Positions 52,941 to 62,156 are shown, numbered from the stretch's first letter. The stretch is 64,000 nucleotides of DNA from Bog-473 sp963706555 (GCA_963706555.1 OY970164.1:434001-498000), one strand, 5' to 3'. Program-made: numbers and translations. Notes: generated by a model not told the origin, from the sequence alone.

Positions 52941-52951
52941 GGTAGACTACC
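52941..52951. promoter_or_regulatory. promoter/operator of the SufR-like gene
   Basis: The 11-base palindrome GGTAG-A-CTACC overlaps the -10 box TAGACT (52943-52948), which is seven bases before GTG at 52956. A dimer here would block its own transcription. Confidence 0.5.
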
Positions 52952-52955
52952 CATC

Positions 52956-53735
52956 GTGAGCCCGGGCCCGATCGCAGTGGTGCCAGAATCACGCGCCGCA
53001 GAGCCCGGACCGGGAACCGGCACCGGGCCGGACAACGACGATGGCCGCTTCTCGGCTGCCGTGGCCGCGGTGTCGGCCGCGTTCGGTGACCCGACCCGCC
53101 GGGACATCTTCCTCCGCGTGCGGGCCACGCCCGGCATGACGGCAACCGAAGTGGCACTCACGTTCTCGCTCCACCCCAACGTGGCCCGGCACCACCTGCA
53201 ACGCCTGGTCGATGGCGGGTACCTCCGGGTGGAAACCGGGCGCAAGGCCCCCGGGGCAGGACGGCCCTCCAAGCAGTACTTCTGCGTGGAGGAAGAGCTG
53301 ACGGTCGGGCTCATGCAGCGCCGGGACGATCTCCTCATGCGTCTCCTGGCCGAAGCCATGCAACGGCTGGGCCCCGAAATGGCCGAGCAGATGGCAGCGC
53401 ACGTCGGCGAGGAATACGGGCGGTCGCTCGCAGCCCGCATGACGCCGACGGAAGGGCAGCGCACCGTGCGGGCCGCCATGCACGTGGTGGCCGACACCCT
53501 CACGGCACATGGCTTCGCGGCGCACGCGGAGGATCGCGGCGAGACCACAGCGGTCGTTGCCGAGCAGTGCCCGTTCGGCAACGCGAGCACCACCAATCCC
53601 GTGTTGTGCGCGGTCGACCGGGGCATGGTCACAGGACTCTTGGCCGGGCTCTGTGGGAGTGCCTCACGGCAGGCGCTGCCGGTCATGCTCTCGTCCCGCG
53701 CCCGGGGCGACGCCGCCTGCACCGCCTCTGCCTGA
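52956..53735 (+). CDS. SufR-like winged-helix regulator with C-terminal cysteines
   Basis: The 259-residue protein has a winged helix (FGDPTRRDIFLRV, then HPNVARHHLQRLVDGGYL) and a C-terminal domain with CPFGN and CAVDRGMVTGLLAGLCG. In SufR, three or four cysteines of this region bind a 4Fe-4S cluster that controls repression of suf genes. Here a cysteine desulfurase gene follows after 9 bases, so the target is probably Fe-S assembly. Leaderless start. Confidence 0.82.
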   Translation: MSPGPIAVVPESRAAEPGPGTGTGPDNDDGRFSAAVAAVSAAFGDPTRRDIFLRVRATPGMTATEVALTFSLHPNVARHHLQRLVDGGYLRVETGRKAPGAGRPSKQYFCVEEELTVGLMQRRDDLLMRLLAEAMQRLGPEMAEQMAAHVGEEYGRSLAARMTPTEGQRTVRAAMHVVADTLTAHGFAAHAEDRGETTAVVAEQCPFGNASTTNPVLCAVDRGMVTGLLAGLCGSASRQALPVMLSSRARGDAACTASA

Positions 53736-53744
53736 GCTCGTGCG

Positions 53745-54893
53745 GTGACGCGCACCTATCTCGACCACGCCAGTACGACGCCGCCGCGCCCCGAGGCACT
53801 CGCTGCGCTCACGCGGTGGATGGCGTTGCCGGCGGCCGACCCCGGTCGCCTCCATGAAGAAGGGCGCACGGTGCGCGACGCGCTCGAAGAAGCGCGCCGG
53901 CAGGTTGCGGGGCTGGTCGGCACCACCCCGCGCCAGGTGGTCTTCACCTCGGGCGGCACCGAGGCGATCAACGCCGCCGTGTGGGGTGCCACCCGCCGGG
54001 CCCGGGGAGCCCCGGTGCTCTCTGCCGACGTCGAGCACTCCGCGGTCCGCGACGCATCAGCCCGGCTGGCGCCGACCGAGACCATTCCGGTCGACGCGGT
54101 GGCCCGGATCGACAGCGCCGCAGTAGCGACACGCCTGCGTTCCACCACGCTGCCCCGGCCCGCACTGGTGCACTGCCAGTGGGCCAACCACGAGGTGGGG
54201 ACGCTGCAACCGGTGCGTGACATCGTGGCGTTGTGCCGCGCCGCCGATGTTCCCGTACACATCGACGCCGCGGCCGCCTGTGGGCACGTTGTGATGGACC
54301 TCGATGAGCTGGGGGCGGACCTCGTCAGCCTGAGTGCCCACAAAATGGGAGGCCCGCCGGGTGCCGGCGCGCTGGTGATTCGCCGCGGGAGCCGGTTCGA
54401 GCCCCTCCTCGTCGGGGGCGAGCAGGAGCGGGGACGGCGGGCCGGTCTCGAAGCGCTGCCGGCCCTCATCGCGTTCGGAGCGGCCGCCGTAGCATTGGAC
54501 GCTGACGGGCAGAGGGCGCTGCACGACGAGGCCGTCCGGGCCAGGGCGCACATCGCCACACTGTCGAACCTCGCCACATCGGTGGAGGACGTGGCCATCG
54601 TCGGGCCTCCCTCGGTGGACGAGCGCCTGCCGTACCTCGTCTGCCTCGGCGTGAGCGGCGTCGAAGCCGAACCGGTGCTGATCGGGCTGGACCGGGCCGG
54701 CGTCGCCGTGCATTCGGGGTCCGCATGTTCGTCGGAGAGCATCGAGCCGTCACCCGTTCTTGCAGCGATGGGGGTCGACGCCAACCACTCACTGCGCGTC
54801 TCGGTTGGTTGGTCGACGACCGAGGCGGACATCACCGCGTTCGGGGCGGCCTTCGCCGAAGTGGTTGCCGCCCTGCGTGCGTTACGGGGCTGA
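53745..54893 (+). CDS. cysteine desulfurase, NifS/IscS-type
   Basis: The 382-residue PLP enzyme has TYLDHASTTPPR at the N-terminus, the PLP-stacking His in DVEHSA, VHIDAAAACG, the PLP Lys in SLSAHKMGGPPG and the persulfide Cys loop SGSACSSES. It supplies sulfur for Fe-S clusters or tRNA thiolation. No iscU, sufB or mnmA follow; the gene instead overlaps the 3' end of the convergent ccmI-like gene by 12 bases. Co-transcribed with the SufR-like regulator. Confidence 0.9.
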   Translation: MTRTYLDHASTTPPRPEALAALTRWMALPAADPGRLHEEGRTVRDALEEARRQVAGLVGTTPRQVVFTSGGTEAINAAVWGATRRARGAPVLSADVEHSAVRDASARLAPTETIPVDAVARIDSAAVATRLRSTTLPRPALVHCQWANHEVGTLQPVRDIVALCRAADVPVHIDAAAACGHVVMDLDELGADLVSLSAHKMGGPPGAGALVIRRGSRFEPLLVGGEQERGRRAGLEALPALIAFGAAAVALDADGQRALHDEAVRARAHIATLSNLATSVEDVAIVGPPSVDERLPYLVCLGVSGVEAEPVLIGLDRAGVAVHSGSACSSESIEPSPVLAAMGVDANHSLRVSVGWSTTEADITAFGAAFAEVVAALRALRG

Positions 54894-55823
54894 GGCCTTC
54901 GATTTCGTTGTCGTTGTTGTCGTCGTCGACTCCGAGGCCAGCTCTGTCGCAAGCGCCGTCGCCAACGCCGGCGGCAAAGGTACTTTGGCCTGGTCGTAGC
55001 CACTGGCGACGAGGGAGGCCACGCTCACCACTTGCGCCTCGGGCGGATTGTCCGCCAGGAATTTGGTGAATTCCTCAATGGCCCCGTTCGGATTGTGATC
55101 CTCATTGAGGATGATCAGTCCGAGAAAGAGATGCCCGGCGTAGTAGGACGGTGCGAGGCGGATCGCCTTCTTCTCGTGCTGGCGCCCGACCTGCTTGATC
55201 GCGCTCAACTTCGCTGCGGTGCCGTAGTTCCACTCCAACCAGCCTGACGCTGCAAGGGCATTGGGGTCCGTGGGGTCCTCCGTCAGCACCTTGTCGTAGA
55301 GCTGGAGCGCCTGAACGGCTTGGCCGTTGTTGTTCAGAATGTCCGCTTCGGTCAGCTGCTGTTCGATCAATTGCACCTTGGACTCGGTGATGCTGCCGGA
55401 GACCGGTTGCCCGGGAAGGCTCGGGCTCACCGCATGGTCCACCAGGATCACCAAGCCCGTGATGATGAGCGCGCAGCAAACAACGACCCCGACCCTGCGC
55501 CGGGTGCTGAGGCGACGGCGTGGTGACGCGGAGGTCGCCTTCTCGGACTCGTCTGCGGGGCCCGCCCGGTCTGCGCCGGCGTCCACTGCACCTCGGGGCG
55601 CAGGACCGAGTGCCGCCAATTCTGCTTCGACCTGGGCCAGCCGCGTCTGGTCGCGCAAAAGGAGGACGTCGTAATCGTCCTTGGAGAGATCCCCCGCCGA
55701 CAGCTCACGCTCGGCGTCGTCGATCGAACGCAGCAGAAAGTCGCGTTGGTCGTTCAGCGACCAGCGCTCGTGCGCCGGATCAGGTCGACCGCCTTCTCCG
55801 CCGACGACAGCGTCGGTCGTCAC
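54882..55823 (-). CDS. ccmI: CcmI-like TPR protein
   Basis: The 313-residue protein has an N-terminal helical segment (RSIDDAERELSAGDLSKDDYDVL) like CcmI, one membrane helix (VGVVVCCALIITGLVILVDHA) and a periplasmic TPR region (about residues 145-275). A Thr-rich tail ends the protein. CcmI presents apocytochrome c to the haem lyase. It overlaps ccmH by 4 bases and is the last gene of the ccm operon. Confidence 0.8.
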   Translation of the reverse strand: MTTDAVVGGEGGRPDPAHERWSLNDQRDFLLRSIDDAERELSAGDLSKDDYDVLLLRDQTRLAQVEAELAALGPAPRGAVDAGADRAGPADESEKATSASPRRRLSTRRRVGVVVCCALIITGLVILVDHAVSPSLPGQPVSGSITESKVQLIEQQLTEADILNNNGQAVQALQLYDKVLTEDPTDPNALAASGWLEWNYGTAAKLSAIKQVGRQHEKKAIRLAPSYYAGHLFLGLIILNEDHNPNGAIEEFTKFLADNPPEAQVVSVASLVASGYDQAKVPLPPALATALATELASESTTTTTTTKSKASAP

Positions 55824-56341
55824 GGGGCCTCCACCGTTGTTTGCGCTTCCCGGGTGGCCGAAAACTGGCGCGATCGTCGCCAGAAGAGAACGCCGATGAC
55901 ACCGAGGGCGACCGCGCCCAGTACGCCCGGCACGACCCAGATGATGGGGATCCCACCAGGGCTGGGCGGCTCCAGAAGAATGGTCCGGCCGTACTGGTCG
56001 ACCAGCGTCTGCTCAATCTGGGCGGTGGAACGGCCTTGCGCCACCTGGCGCTCTATCTGATGGCGTACCGCCAACGCAGTGGTCTCCTCTGATTGCGCCA
56101 CCGAGATGTCGATACACGAAGGGCAGCGGACGACCGCCTCGATGGAGGCAGCGCGCCCGGCTTGGGTCTGTGGCTTCGCCGACAGCACGCCGCTCCCGAT
56201 GACGAGGGCGACGGCGAGCACCACGAGTGGCAGCGCCACGCGCAGCCAGAGGGGTTGATGCCCGGTCTGCGTGGCCTGGGTGGCCTGGGTGGTCTGTCCC
56301 TGCTGTGCGGTCTGCTCAGCCTGCTCGGTCTGCTCAGTCAC
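55820..56341 (-). CDS. ccmH: CcmH thiol-disulfide protein
   Basis: The 173-residue protein has a Glu/Gln/Thr-rich N-terminal stretch, a membrane helix, the redox motif Cys73-x-x-Cys76 in RCPSC followed by VAQSE (cf. LRCPxCQ..IADS in CcmH), and a second helix near the C-terminus. It keeps apocytochrome thiols reduced with CcmG. GTG at 56341 overlaps the ccmG stop; a TTG 27 bases upstream is an alternative. Confidence 0.83.
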   Translation of the reverse strand: MTEQTEQAEQTAQQGQTTQATQATQTGHQPLWLRVALPLVVLAVALVIGSGVLSAKPQTQAGRAASIEAVVRCPSCIDISVAQSEETTALAVRHQIERQVAQGRSTAQIEQTLVDQYGRTILLEPPSPGGIPIIWVVPGVLGAVALGVIGVLFWRRSRQFSATREAQTTVEAP

Positions 56342-56927
56342 TCGACGCTCGCGTCTGGTGGCGAGCAAGCTTGTGCGCTTGCTCGAGCATCTTCTGCAGT
56401 TCGGTCTGCGTCGCCGGGCCGGTCTCTGGTTGCACGGAGATTCGCCCGGAGGGATCGATGAGATAGGTGGTGGGCGGCGCGGTCACGCCGTAGTCCTGCG
56501 CGATGGTGCCGCCGGGATCGTTCAACGCAGGCCACGGCGCGCCTTGGGTCTTCAAGAATCCCTCGGCCGATCCGACCTCGTCGTGGAAGACCACGCTGAT
56601 CACGTCGGCGTGGTCCTTGGGGGCATTTTGGTAGAAGAACGTGATGAGATCGGGTGCCTCCTGCTGGCACGGACCGCACCAGCTGGCGAAGAAGTTGACG
56701 AACACGTAGTGGCCGCGCAGCGCCCGCAGGGACACGTGCGTGCCATCAGACTTCTGAATGTCGGCACCCGAGAAGAACGGGGCCATGTGACCGACCAGCG
56801 GGCTCTCGACCTGCGTCGCCTCTTGCGGCGTGCGCATGGCCAGGACCACCCCGACGACAGCCAGACAGACGAGAACGGCGCCCGCCACCCAGCGGGTCGT
56901 GTGGCGGCGCCTGCCATGCGTCGTCAC
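56334..56927 (-). CDS. ccmG: CcmG/DsbE-like thioredoxin
   Basis: The 197-residue protein has an N-terminal anchor (TRWVAGAVLVCLAVVGVVLA) and a TlpA/CcmG thioredoxin domain with WCGPC (Cys84, Cys87), YGVTAPPTTYLID and cis-Pro loop. It receives electrons from CcdA and reduces apocytochrome c via CcmH. GTGA overlap with ccmF. Confidence 0.87.
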   Translation of the reverse strand: MTTHGRRRHTTRWVAGAVLVCLAVVGVVLAMRTPQEATQVESPLVGHMAPFFSGADIQKSDGTHVSLRALRGHYVFVNFFASWCGPCQQEAPDLITFFYQNAPKDHADVISVVFHDEVGSAEGFLKTQGAPWPALNDPGGTIAQDYGVTAPPTTYLIDPSGRISVQPETGPATQTELQKMLEQAHKLARHQTRASSD

Positions 56928-59143
56928 GTCGACGGAGCACCGGTTTCGACCGGCACTGGCTGTTCGACCGGCACTCGCTGTTCGTCCGGCACCGTTTCTT
57001 CGACCGGCACCGTGGATTCGTCGGGCACTGAGTTTTCGACCGGCACGGTGTGTGCATCCGCAGCCGAGCCGTTCGACCCGTTGGCGTGCGCCGGGGGAGC
57101 GGAGCCGGTCACCATGCCGGAGGCGGCCGAGACGGGATCGGTGGCGCGACGCCGCGATCCGGGGATGAGGGCGAGGACACCGCCCAACCCGACCAGGAGT
57201 CCGCCGGCCCAGAGCCAGGCCAGCAGCGGCTCGATGACCACGCCGATGACCACCGATCCCGCCGGCAAGTTCGCGACGATCGAATTTCCTGACGTCTTCC
57301 CGAGACCACCCACCTGCTCGAACGTCAGGTAGACGTCGCCAAAGGCACCTGAGTCGATGGCCGGCGTCCCCACGGTGCCGAGCGAACCCCCGAAGTCGGT
57401 GGTCGCCGGCGTGAAGACGGCGCCGTCGACCTTGACGAGTGCCTCGTCCGAAGTCTTCGACGGCGTGCGGACGTTGCGGAGCCCGACGAATTCGAAGCGG
57501 TGCCCGTTGTAGGTCACGACTTGACCGCGGGCGAGCGCCAGGTCGGTCTGATGGCGATAGGTGGTCGCCGCGATGATCCCCACCGCCATGACGATGACCC
57601 CGAGATGCACCACCATGCCGCCGTTCGTACGGCCGATGAGCCCGCGCCACCACCCCACATGACGGGCGCGCGTGGCACGCACGGACAACACCAGCGCCCG
57701 CGCCGCCGTGGCGGCAGCGAACGCGCCAAGGCCGAACCCGATCAACGGGGCGAAGCCACGCAAGCCGAATGCCACACACACGACGACGGTCAGGACGCCG
57801 ACCCAGGCCGGGATGGCCAGGCGTTGCCACAGGACCGGCGCGTTGATCTTGCGCCAACTCAACGCAGGTGCCACCGCCATCAAGAAGAGGAGGGCCAGGC
57901 CCACGGGGACAGCAACCGTGTTGAAGAAGGGCGCGGCCACATTCACCTGCTGCTGCGTCACCGCTTCGTAGAGAATCGGGTAGAGGGTGCCGAGTAACAC
58001 CACGAAGGCGAAACCGACGAACAGCAGGTTGTTGAGAAGGAACGCGCCTTCGCGACCCAGCGGTGCGTCGATCCCGCCCGGCGAGCGGAGTCGATCGCCG
58101 CGCCAGGCGATCAGGCCGAAGCCGACGATGACCACGACGAAGAAGAAACCGATGAGAAGGGGGCCTATGGATGACTCCGAGAAGGCGTGCACGGACTCGA
58201 TGACCCCCGAACGGGTGAGGAAGGTCCCCAGAATGGTGAGGGCGAAGGTGGCTACCGACAGCGAGAGATTCCACACCCGCATCAAGCCGCGGCGTTCCTG
58301 CACCAATACCGAGTGCAGATAGGCCGTTCCGCACAACCACGGCAACAGGGCCGCGTTCTCCACCGGGTCCCAGCCCCAGAAACCGCCCCACCCGAGGACC
58401 TGGTACGACCACCACGCCCCGAGCACGATCCCGACGGACAGGAACGTGAACGACACCAACGTCCAGCGACGGCACTCGATCTGCCAGCGATCCCCGATAC
58501 GCCCGGTCGCCAGCATGCCGATGGCAAAGGCAAAGGGGATGGTGAAGCCGACGAACCCCGTGTAGAGCAGCGGAGGATGGATGGCGACCAGGGGGTTGTC
58601 CTGCAGCAAGGAGTTGGGGCCGAGGCCCGCCAGCACGTTGTGCGTCGTGACGAACGGATTGGCAGGTCCGATCATGAGGCCGAAGAAGAACGCAGCGACG
58701 ACGAAGAGCACCAGTGTCGCCCACCGGATGACGGCGTCGGACGCGACGGCGCGGTAACGCCAGACGAAAATGCCGGTGAAGATCGTCAGAATGAAGCCCC
58801 ACAGGAGGATCGACCCGGCCAGGGCCGACCACAGCCCGGTGATGGAGTAGAGCAACGGGGTCACGGTGCTGTTGTTCTCGGCCACGAAGACGATGCTGAA
58901 GTCGTGCGTGACAAGCGCGCGCTCCATCGCCAGGACGGCCAACACTGCGCCGAGCAGCATGATCGGGGCAAACAGCCGGCCTTCGAACAGCCCGGCGTAC
59001 GCGGCCGACACACGAGGCGGGGAGGACGGGGAGGATATCTCTGACTTTTGGCGCACCAGTCCGACCGCGATGGTCACGGCCCCGATCACGCTCGTGACGA
59101 AGGCGAGCCAGACGCCGATCGATCCGAGCGACGCGTTCAGCAT
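56924..59143 (-). CDS. ccmF: CcmF cytochrome c haem lyase with repeat tail
   Basis: The 739-residue protein has about 15 membrane helices. It has the WWD domain GWGGFWGWDPVEN with haem-handling His residues on both sides (IHPPLLYTG, SVHAFSES). A soluble loop lies at about 530-640. The last 40 residues form hexapeptide repeats (VPVE, VPDE) coded by six 18-base units. It attaches haem to apocytochrome c. It overlaps ccmE by 7 bases. Confidence 0.92.
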   Translation of the reverse strand: MLNASLGSIGVWLAFVTSVIGAVTIAVGLVRQKSEISSPSSPPRVSAAYAGLFEGRLFAPIMLLGAVLAVLAMERALVTHDFSIVFVAENNSTVTPLLYSITGLWSALAGSILLWGFILTIFTGIFVWRYRAVASDAVIRWATLVLFVVAAFFFGLMIGPANPFVTTHNVLAGLGPNSLLQDNPLVAIHPPLLYTGFVGFTIPFAFAIGMLATGRIGDRWQIECRRWTLVSFTFLSVGIVLGAWWSYQVLGWGGFWGWDPVENAALLPWLCGTAYLHSVLVQERRGLMRVWNLSLSVATFALTILGTFLTRSGVIESVHAFSESSIGPLLIGFFFVVVIVGFGLIAWRGDRLRSPGGIDAPLGREGAFLLNNLLFVGFAFVVLLGTLYPILYEAVTQQQVNVAAPFFNTVAVPVGLALLFLMAVAPALSWRKINAPVLWQRLAIPAWVGVLTVVVCVAFGLRGFAPLIGFGLGAFAAATAARALVLSVRATRARHVGWWRGLIGRTNGGMVVHLGVIVMAVGIIAATTYRHQTDLALARGQVVTYNGHRFEFVGLRNVRTPSKTSDEALVKVDGAVFTPATTDFGGSLGTVGTPAIDSGAFGDVYLTFEQVGGLGKTSGNSIVANLPAGSVVIGVVIEPLLAWLWAGGLLVGLGGVLALIPGSRRRATDPVSAASGMVTGSAPPAHANGSNGSAADAHTVPVENSVPDESTVPVEETVPDEQRVPVEQPVPVETGAPST
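56945..57052 (-). repeat. six tandem 18-base repeats at the ccmF 3' end
   Basis: Six consecutive units begin TTCG(A/T)C on the + strand, each 18 bases long with no gaps. They code a hexapeptide repeat xVP(V/D)Ex in the CcmF tail. Confidence 0.85.
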
Positions 59144-59721
59144 AAAGAGCGGGCGCCCTCGGTCACCTTCACCCGACCGGGGTGTGCGGCGCAGTAATTC
59201 TCGGAGTGCTTCACCAGAATCTGATGCGACACGAAATTGTGTGAGACATCGGAGGTGAAGTGACCGACCACGACGACGGCGATATTGGACTGGAAGAGCT
59301 GGGGCGGGCTTCCCGTGTTGGTCACCGCGACGGTGTGGGAGCCCTGGGCGATTTCGAAGTTGGTCCCGACGGCCGTCGGATGGATGGAGCCTGCGACGAC
59401 GTCACCCTCGAGGTTGAAGGTTCTCGTGCCCAACGTGCTGCGATGGGCAAAGGCCTGGTTGACCGTGTCGAAGTAGTTGAGCGCGCTCCCGAGCCCTTCG
59501 ACCAGAAGGAAGACGAAGGCGGCGAGAAGGGCGGCGAACACGAGCCAGAGCCTCCTGCTGGCGCGGCGCCGTGGCAAGGGCAGTGCCGGACCTCCGTCAC
59601 CGTTCCCGGGCGGCGGTGCTCCACCGGGGCCCGGCGTCGTCGGGCCCGATGTCGGGGAGACCGGTGCGTGGTTGCCCGATGCGGACGACTGGGAACCGGG
59701 GTCGTTGATGGTGCTCGTCAC
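59137..59721 (-). CDS. ccmE: CcmE haem chaperone
   Basis: The 194-residue protein has a 60-residue Pro/Gly/Ser-rich cytoplasmic stretch, one membrane helix (RLWLVFAALLAAFVFLLVEG) and a periplasmic OB-type domain. The haem site is His172-x3-Tyr176 in VKHSENY. Unusually, Cys177 follows directly and the last residue is Cys194. GTG at 59721 overlaps ccmD stop by 4 bases. Confidence 0.87.
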   Translation of the reverse strand: MTSTINDPGSQSSASGNHAPVSPTSGPTTPGPGGAPPPGNGDGGPALPLPRRRASRRLWLVFAALLAAFVFLLVEGLGSALNYFDTVNQAFAHRSTLGTRTFNLEGDVVAGSIHPTAVGTNFEIAQGSHTVAVTNTGSPPQLFQSNIAVVVVGHFTSDVSHNFVSHQILVKHSENYCAAHPGRVKVTEGARSLC

Positions 59722-59867
59722 GACCGGTCGCCAGGGCCACTGGTTTCGGGTGCGTCCTCGGCCACCTTGAGGGCGCGCTCCCAGCGGCGGCGGCGAAGCA
59801 CGAGGCTGACGCCATAGACGAAGAGTGTGGCCAACGCGATCGTGTAGCCCGCGACGACGTAGCTCAT
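59718..59867 (-). CDS. ccmD: CcmD small membrane protein
   Basis: The 49-residue protein has one membrane helix (VAGYTIALATLFVYGVSLVL) followed by basic RRRRWERAL, as in CcmD. It helps release holo-CcmE from CcmABC. It overlaps ccmC and ccmE by 4 bases each (ATGA and GTGA). Confidence 0.85.
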   Translation of the reverse strand: MSYVVAGYTIALATLFVYGVSLVLRRRRWERALKVAEDAPETSGPGDRS

Positions 59868-60655
59868 GGGGTGCCGCCCTCGGGCGTCCCATGGGCCGTC
59901 GAGCCGGCACCGACGAGCTCGTTGCCCTCACTCCATCGTTCGGCCAAGGAGACTTCCATCTCCTGATGACCCACGGTGTCCTGCAAGACCTCGATCCGGT
60001 AGCGCACACCGAGGAGCCAGACGAAGATGAGCGACAGCGAGACGAAGCCGAGCAGGAACGTCCAGGCCATGGAACCGTGGACGTGGAGATGGAACCCGGG
60101 GTCGAGCACGGTCCCCGTCTGGTGCAGCGTCTGCCACCACTGGACCGAGAAGTGGACGATGGGCACGTCGACGGCGATCAGGAGCGCAGCTACGGCGCAG
60201 CGTCGGGCACGGACAGCCGGGTCGGCGGGCACACGACGTAGCGCCAGGTAGCCCAACTCGAGCAGGAGGAGCAGCGCGGTCGAGGTGAGCCGGGCGTCCC
60301 AGGCCCACCACACGCCCCAGGCCGGCCGGCCCCAGATCGAGCCGGTGACGCACGTCAAGGCGGCGAACACCGCACCAACTTCGACGGCGGACGCCGCCAG
60401 CCTGTCCCAGAAGAACGAGCGGGTCCGGGGCCACAGGTACAGGAGGCTGCCGACCAGGGCGACCCCGCCGGCCCAGTACAGGGCGACGGTGGCAAGGGGT
60501 GGGTGGATGTAGAGGAGGCGGGCCAGGTTGCCCTGCACCTGATCAGGTGGGGTCACCCACAAACCGAGCCAGACGGTAAACCCCATGGAGATCACACCCA
60601 GGATTCCGACCACGGTGAGCCAGCGCGGGCGGGAGACTGTTGCGATGGTGTTCAT
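59864..60655 (-). CDS. ccmC: CcmC haem transporter
   Basis: The 263-residue protein has six membrane helices, the WWD motif in WGVWWAWDARLTS and flanking His (LLYIHPPLA and VHFSVQWWQTLH). It loads haem onto CcmE. ATGA overlaps with ccmB and ccmD on either side. Confidence 0.9.
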   Translation of the reverse strand: MNTIATVSRPRWLTVVGILGVISMGFTVWLGLWVTPPDQVQGNLARLLYIHPPLATVALYWAGGVALVGSLLYLWPRTRSFFWDRLAASAVEVGAVFAALTCVTGSIWGRPAWGVWWAWDARLTSTALLLLLELGYLALRRVPADPAVRARRCAVAALLIAVDVPIVHFSVQWWQTLHQTGTVLDPGFHLHVHGSMAWTFLLGFVSLSLIFVWLLGVRYRIEVLQDTVGHQEMEVSLAERWSEGNELVGAGSTAHGTPEGGTP

Positions 60656-61320
60656 GCAGCCTCCTGGAGCGGACCGTAAAGGACGATTCCAATGACGAGG
60701 TAGATCACCGAGAACGGGATGAGGATGCGCAACCACTCGGCGCCCGAGCTCGCATTGCCGTCCAGAGCAGCCTGCCATGCCTTCGAGCCAGCCAGCAAAA
60801 CCGGGGCCAGGACGGGCAGGACCAGAAGCGGGAGGAGGGTGTCCCTCACGCGGAGGCCGGCCGAGAGCGCGCCGTAGAGCACGCCGGCGCACGCCAATCC
60901 GACGGTGGCCAGCAGGGAAGTGACGAGGGCGAGCCAGACGACGTGCACCCTGACGTTGAACAGGAAGGTCACCCCCGCCCACAGGATGATCTGGAGCACC
61001 AGGAGCTGCAGTCCGACCGCAGCGGCCTTGCCGAGAAAGATGCCGGCCGGATCGATCCCGGAGAGTCGAAGCCCGTCGCGGGTCCCTTCGCCCGACTCGA
61101 TGGCCACGCTCCGCTGAATCGTCAGCACGGTGGAGAAGAGCACAGCGATCCAGAAGATGCCTGGTGCGGCGTGCCGCAGTGAGGCCGAGTCGGGTCCGAT
61201 GGCGAACGCCACGAGAATGAGGACGAGGACGGCGAAGGGGACCACCTGCCAAAGGCCGACCCGCGACCGCGCTTCGATCCGGAGGTCTTTGCCCGCCACC
61301 AAAAGGGCGTCACGCCACAT
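60652..61320 (-). CDS. ccmB: CcmB ABC permease
   Basis: The 222-residue permease has six membrane helices and the CcmB N-terminus (LLVAGKDLRIEARSR). It works with CcmA to release haem-CcmE. It overlaps ccmA by 11 bases and ccmC by 4. ATG at 61318-61320 is chosen since the longer frame lies inside ccmA. Confidence 0.88.
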   Translation of the reverse strand: MWRDALLVAGKDLRIEARSRVGLWQVVPFAVLVLILVAFAIGPDSASLRHAAPGIFWIAVLFSTVLTIQRSVAIESGEGTRDGLRLSGIDPAGIFLGKAAAVGLQLLVLQIILWAGVTFLFNVRVHVVWLALVTSLLATVGLACAGVLYGALSAGLRVRDTLLPLLVLPVLAPVLLAGSKAWQAALDGNASSGAEWLRILIPFSVIYLVIGIVLYGPLQEAA

Positions 61321-62056
61321 GCCACGTCCCCATCGTGTCCTGTGGCGGGGGCAATTCCGCCGCGGGCACCGCACTCAGCGGAGCGCGCCGCCCTCCGCCC
61401 TCGGTCGAGGTGACGCGGCCCCCGCTCATCATGACCACCCGGTCCGATAGCGGTATGGCCAGCTCCGGCTCGTGCGAGGACAGCAGCACCGCCGCCCCAT
61501 CGGCCACGGCTTCGCCGATCAGATCCCCGAGCAGGGCGCGTGCGGGAGCATCGAGGCCGGCGTGCGGCTCATCGAGCAGCCAGAGAGCCGGCCGGCGTGC
61601 CAGAAGTGCGGCGAGCGCCACGCGTCGTCGTTGGCCGGCAGAAAGGCGTCCGGCCGGGGTGGTGCGCAAGCGGCCCACGAGGCCGAGACGATCGAGGGCG
61701 GCGTCGCCGGTCGCAGTCGGCAGGCCGAGGGCACGCACAGCGAAGCGGACGTTCTCCGCCGCACTGAGCTCGTCGTAGAGCGGCGCGGCGTGGCCGAGGA
61801 GGCCGACGTGACGGCGCACGGCGGTGTGGTCGGTGGTCAGGTCGACCCCGAGCACCGAGGCTTCGCCGGAGGTCACCGGCAGGAGGCCGGCGCAGGCCCG
61901 GAGCAGGCTGGTCTTGCCCGCACCGTTGGCGCCGAGGACCAGGACGACCTCCCCGGTCTCGACAGAGAGATCGACACCGGCAAGGGCGGGGAAGCGGCCG
62001 GCGAGTGCGACGGCAGCGCGGAATTGGACGACGGGGGCCATGGCCTTCGCCACCAT
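61310..62056 (-). CDS. ccmA: CcmA ABC ATPase
   Basis: The 248-residue ATPase has Walker A GANGAGKTS, signature LSAGQRRR, and Walker B LWLLDEPHAGLD. It powers release of haem-loaded CcmE from CcmC. Start at 62056 or an ATG at 62041. First gene of the operon; upstream 62057-62179 divides it from the DJ-1 gene. Confidence 0.9.
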   Translation of the reverse strand: MVAKAMAPVVQFRAAVALAGRFPALAGVDLSVETGEVVLVLGANGAGKTSLLRACAGLLPVTSGEASVLGVDLTTDHTAVRRHVGLLGHAAPLYDELSAAENVRFAVRALGLPTATGDAALDRLGLVGRLRTTPAGRLSAGQRRRVALAALLARRPALWLLDEPHAGLDAPARALLGDLIGEAVADGAAVLLSSHEPELAIPLSDRVVMMSGGRVTSTEGGGRRAPLSAVPAAELPPPQDTMGTWHVA

Positions 62057-62156
62057 GGTAGGGGGGTGGGGTCCGGGGGTTCCAAGCGGCAATTCCCAGG
62101 AAGGATCCTGTGGCCTCCCTGGAGGGGCCATCGGGTGCCCGAACGGTGCTGCTGGG

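Noticed and set aside
56334..58832. Open frame of 832 codons extending ccmG upstream
   Set aside because: Only the last 197 codons resemble CcmG; the rest lies in a second frame of ccmF, which has full WWD motifs.
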